5,539 nt of DNA, from contig JAUXBM010000136.1 in the NCBI GenBank assembly GCA_030619415.1, positions 1-5,539 on the forward strand, read 5' to 3'. Within the stretch, counting starts at the first letter, position 1. Every line of letters starts with the position of its first letter. A program made the translations under genes and the position numbers. This document shows positions 5,415 through 5,539 of the stretch, piece after piece. The notes below the pieces were generated by a model that saw only the letters and a program-made list of their open reading frames with translations, was not told the origin of the DNA and made no database searches. The stretch comes from Chlorobiota bacterium (lineage in GTDB: Bacteria > Bacteroidota > Bacteroidia > Bacteroidales > F082).

Positions 5415-5417
5415 TAA

Positions 5418-5539
5418 AATTTGGCCTTCTTTAATTATGCATAAATCAGGGTCAGATATTTCAAATTAATTTTGAAAATGGATCATTGATTGGTTTTTTG
5501 TATTTTGTGATGAATTGAAACCCATTGCAATGCCCTGGA
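5418..5539. other. non-coding right edge, no supported gene
   Basis: About 120 AT-rich bases after the MITE hold no open frame long enough to support. The only structure seen is the palindrome TTTCAAA-N5-TTTGAAA (5459-5465 and 5471-5477). An ATG at 5530 is open to the edge for three codons only. On the minus strand all three frames run into stops within about 90 bases of the edge, so the 3' end of an incoming gene is possible but cannot be shown. Confidence 0.4.

Noticed and set aside
5264..5421. Direct repeat TCTAAAATT at 5264-5272 and 5413-5421 as a target duplication
   Set aside because: The first copy lies inside the left terminal repeat. The flanking TAA pair fits the ends of the inverted repeats exactly and is the simpler boundary.
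5459..5477. Palindrome TTTCAAA-N5-TTTGAAA near the right edge
   Set aside because: Only 7-bp AT-rich arms, with no adjacent gene visible to give it meaning; likely by chance.

Overview
The window looks like an AT-rich chromosomal piece of a free-living member of the Bacteroidota. The main evidence is the secreted protein at 3800-5242, which ends in a gliding-motility-associated C-terminal (CHU_C, type B) sorting domain of the type IX secretion system. The start codons lack usefully spaced Shine-Dalgarno sequences, and several upstream regions carry the Bacteroidota-type TAnnTTTG promoter element. No rRNA, tRNA, CRISPR array or intact transposase is visible.

Left part, minus strand (1-1701): a run of cell-envelope genes read right to left. 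First comes a lipoprotein with three c-type heme sites (1701-703), then a single-heme lipoprotein (607-224) that is clearly a duplicate of one of its domains, then the first 29 codons of a membrane-anchored or secreted protein that leaves the window at base 1. Together the two cytochromes offer four heme sites, one of the less common CX4CH type. They are probably outer- or inner-membrane-tethered electron carriers.

Middle part, minus strand (1702-2802): a Crp/Fnr-type regulator (2802-2161) followed by a small two-helix DUF2892 membrane protein (2094-1876). A GTGA-N6-TCAC palindrome, the core of the classical Crp operator, overlaps the regulator's stop codon and sits about 33 bp upstream of a near-consensus -7 element for the DUF2892 gene. 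The regulator's recognition helix has the R-E-x3-R arrangement that reads GTGA in E. coli Crp, so it probably controls the DUF2892 gene directly. A 41-bp near-perfect palindrome follows the DUF2892 gene. Between it and the triheme gene lies a dense group of direct and inverted repeats plus a -7 element, probably the control region of the cytochrome operon.

Right part, plus strand (2806-5242): an ATP-cone domain fused to an Mrr-like PD-(D/E)XK nuclease, whose start is probably internal (about 2916-2922) and preceded by a good Bacteroidota promoter. It is followed after 29 bp by a 480-residue T9SS-exported protein with a thrombospondin-C-like lectin fold, a PKD domain and the CHU_C sorting signal.

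Far right (5243-5539): a 158-bp non-coding element with perfect 11-bp terminal inverted repeats, a TAA target duplication and fold-back symmetry along its length, best read as a MITE. The last 120 bp hold no gene I can support. The strongest candidates for something under-described are the ATP-cone nuclease, the regulator-operator-DUF2892 unit, the modular cytochrome pair and the fold-back MITE.
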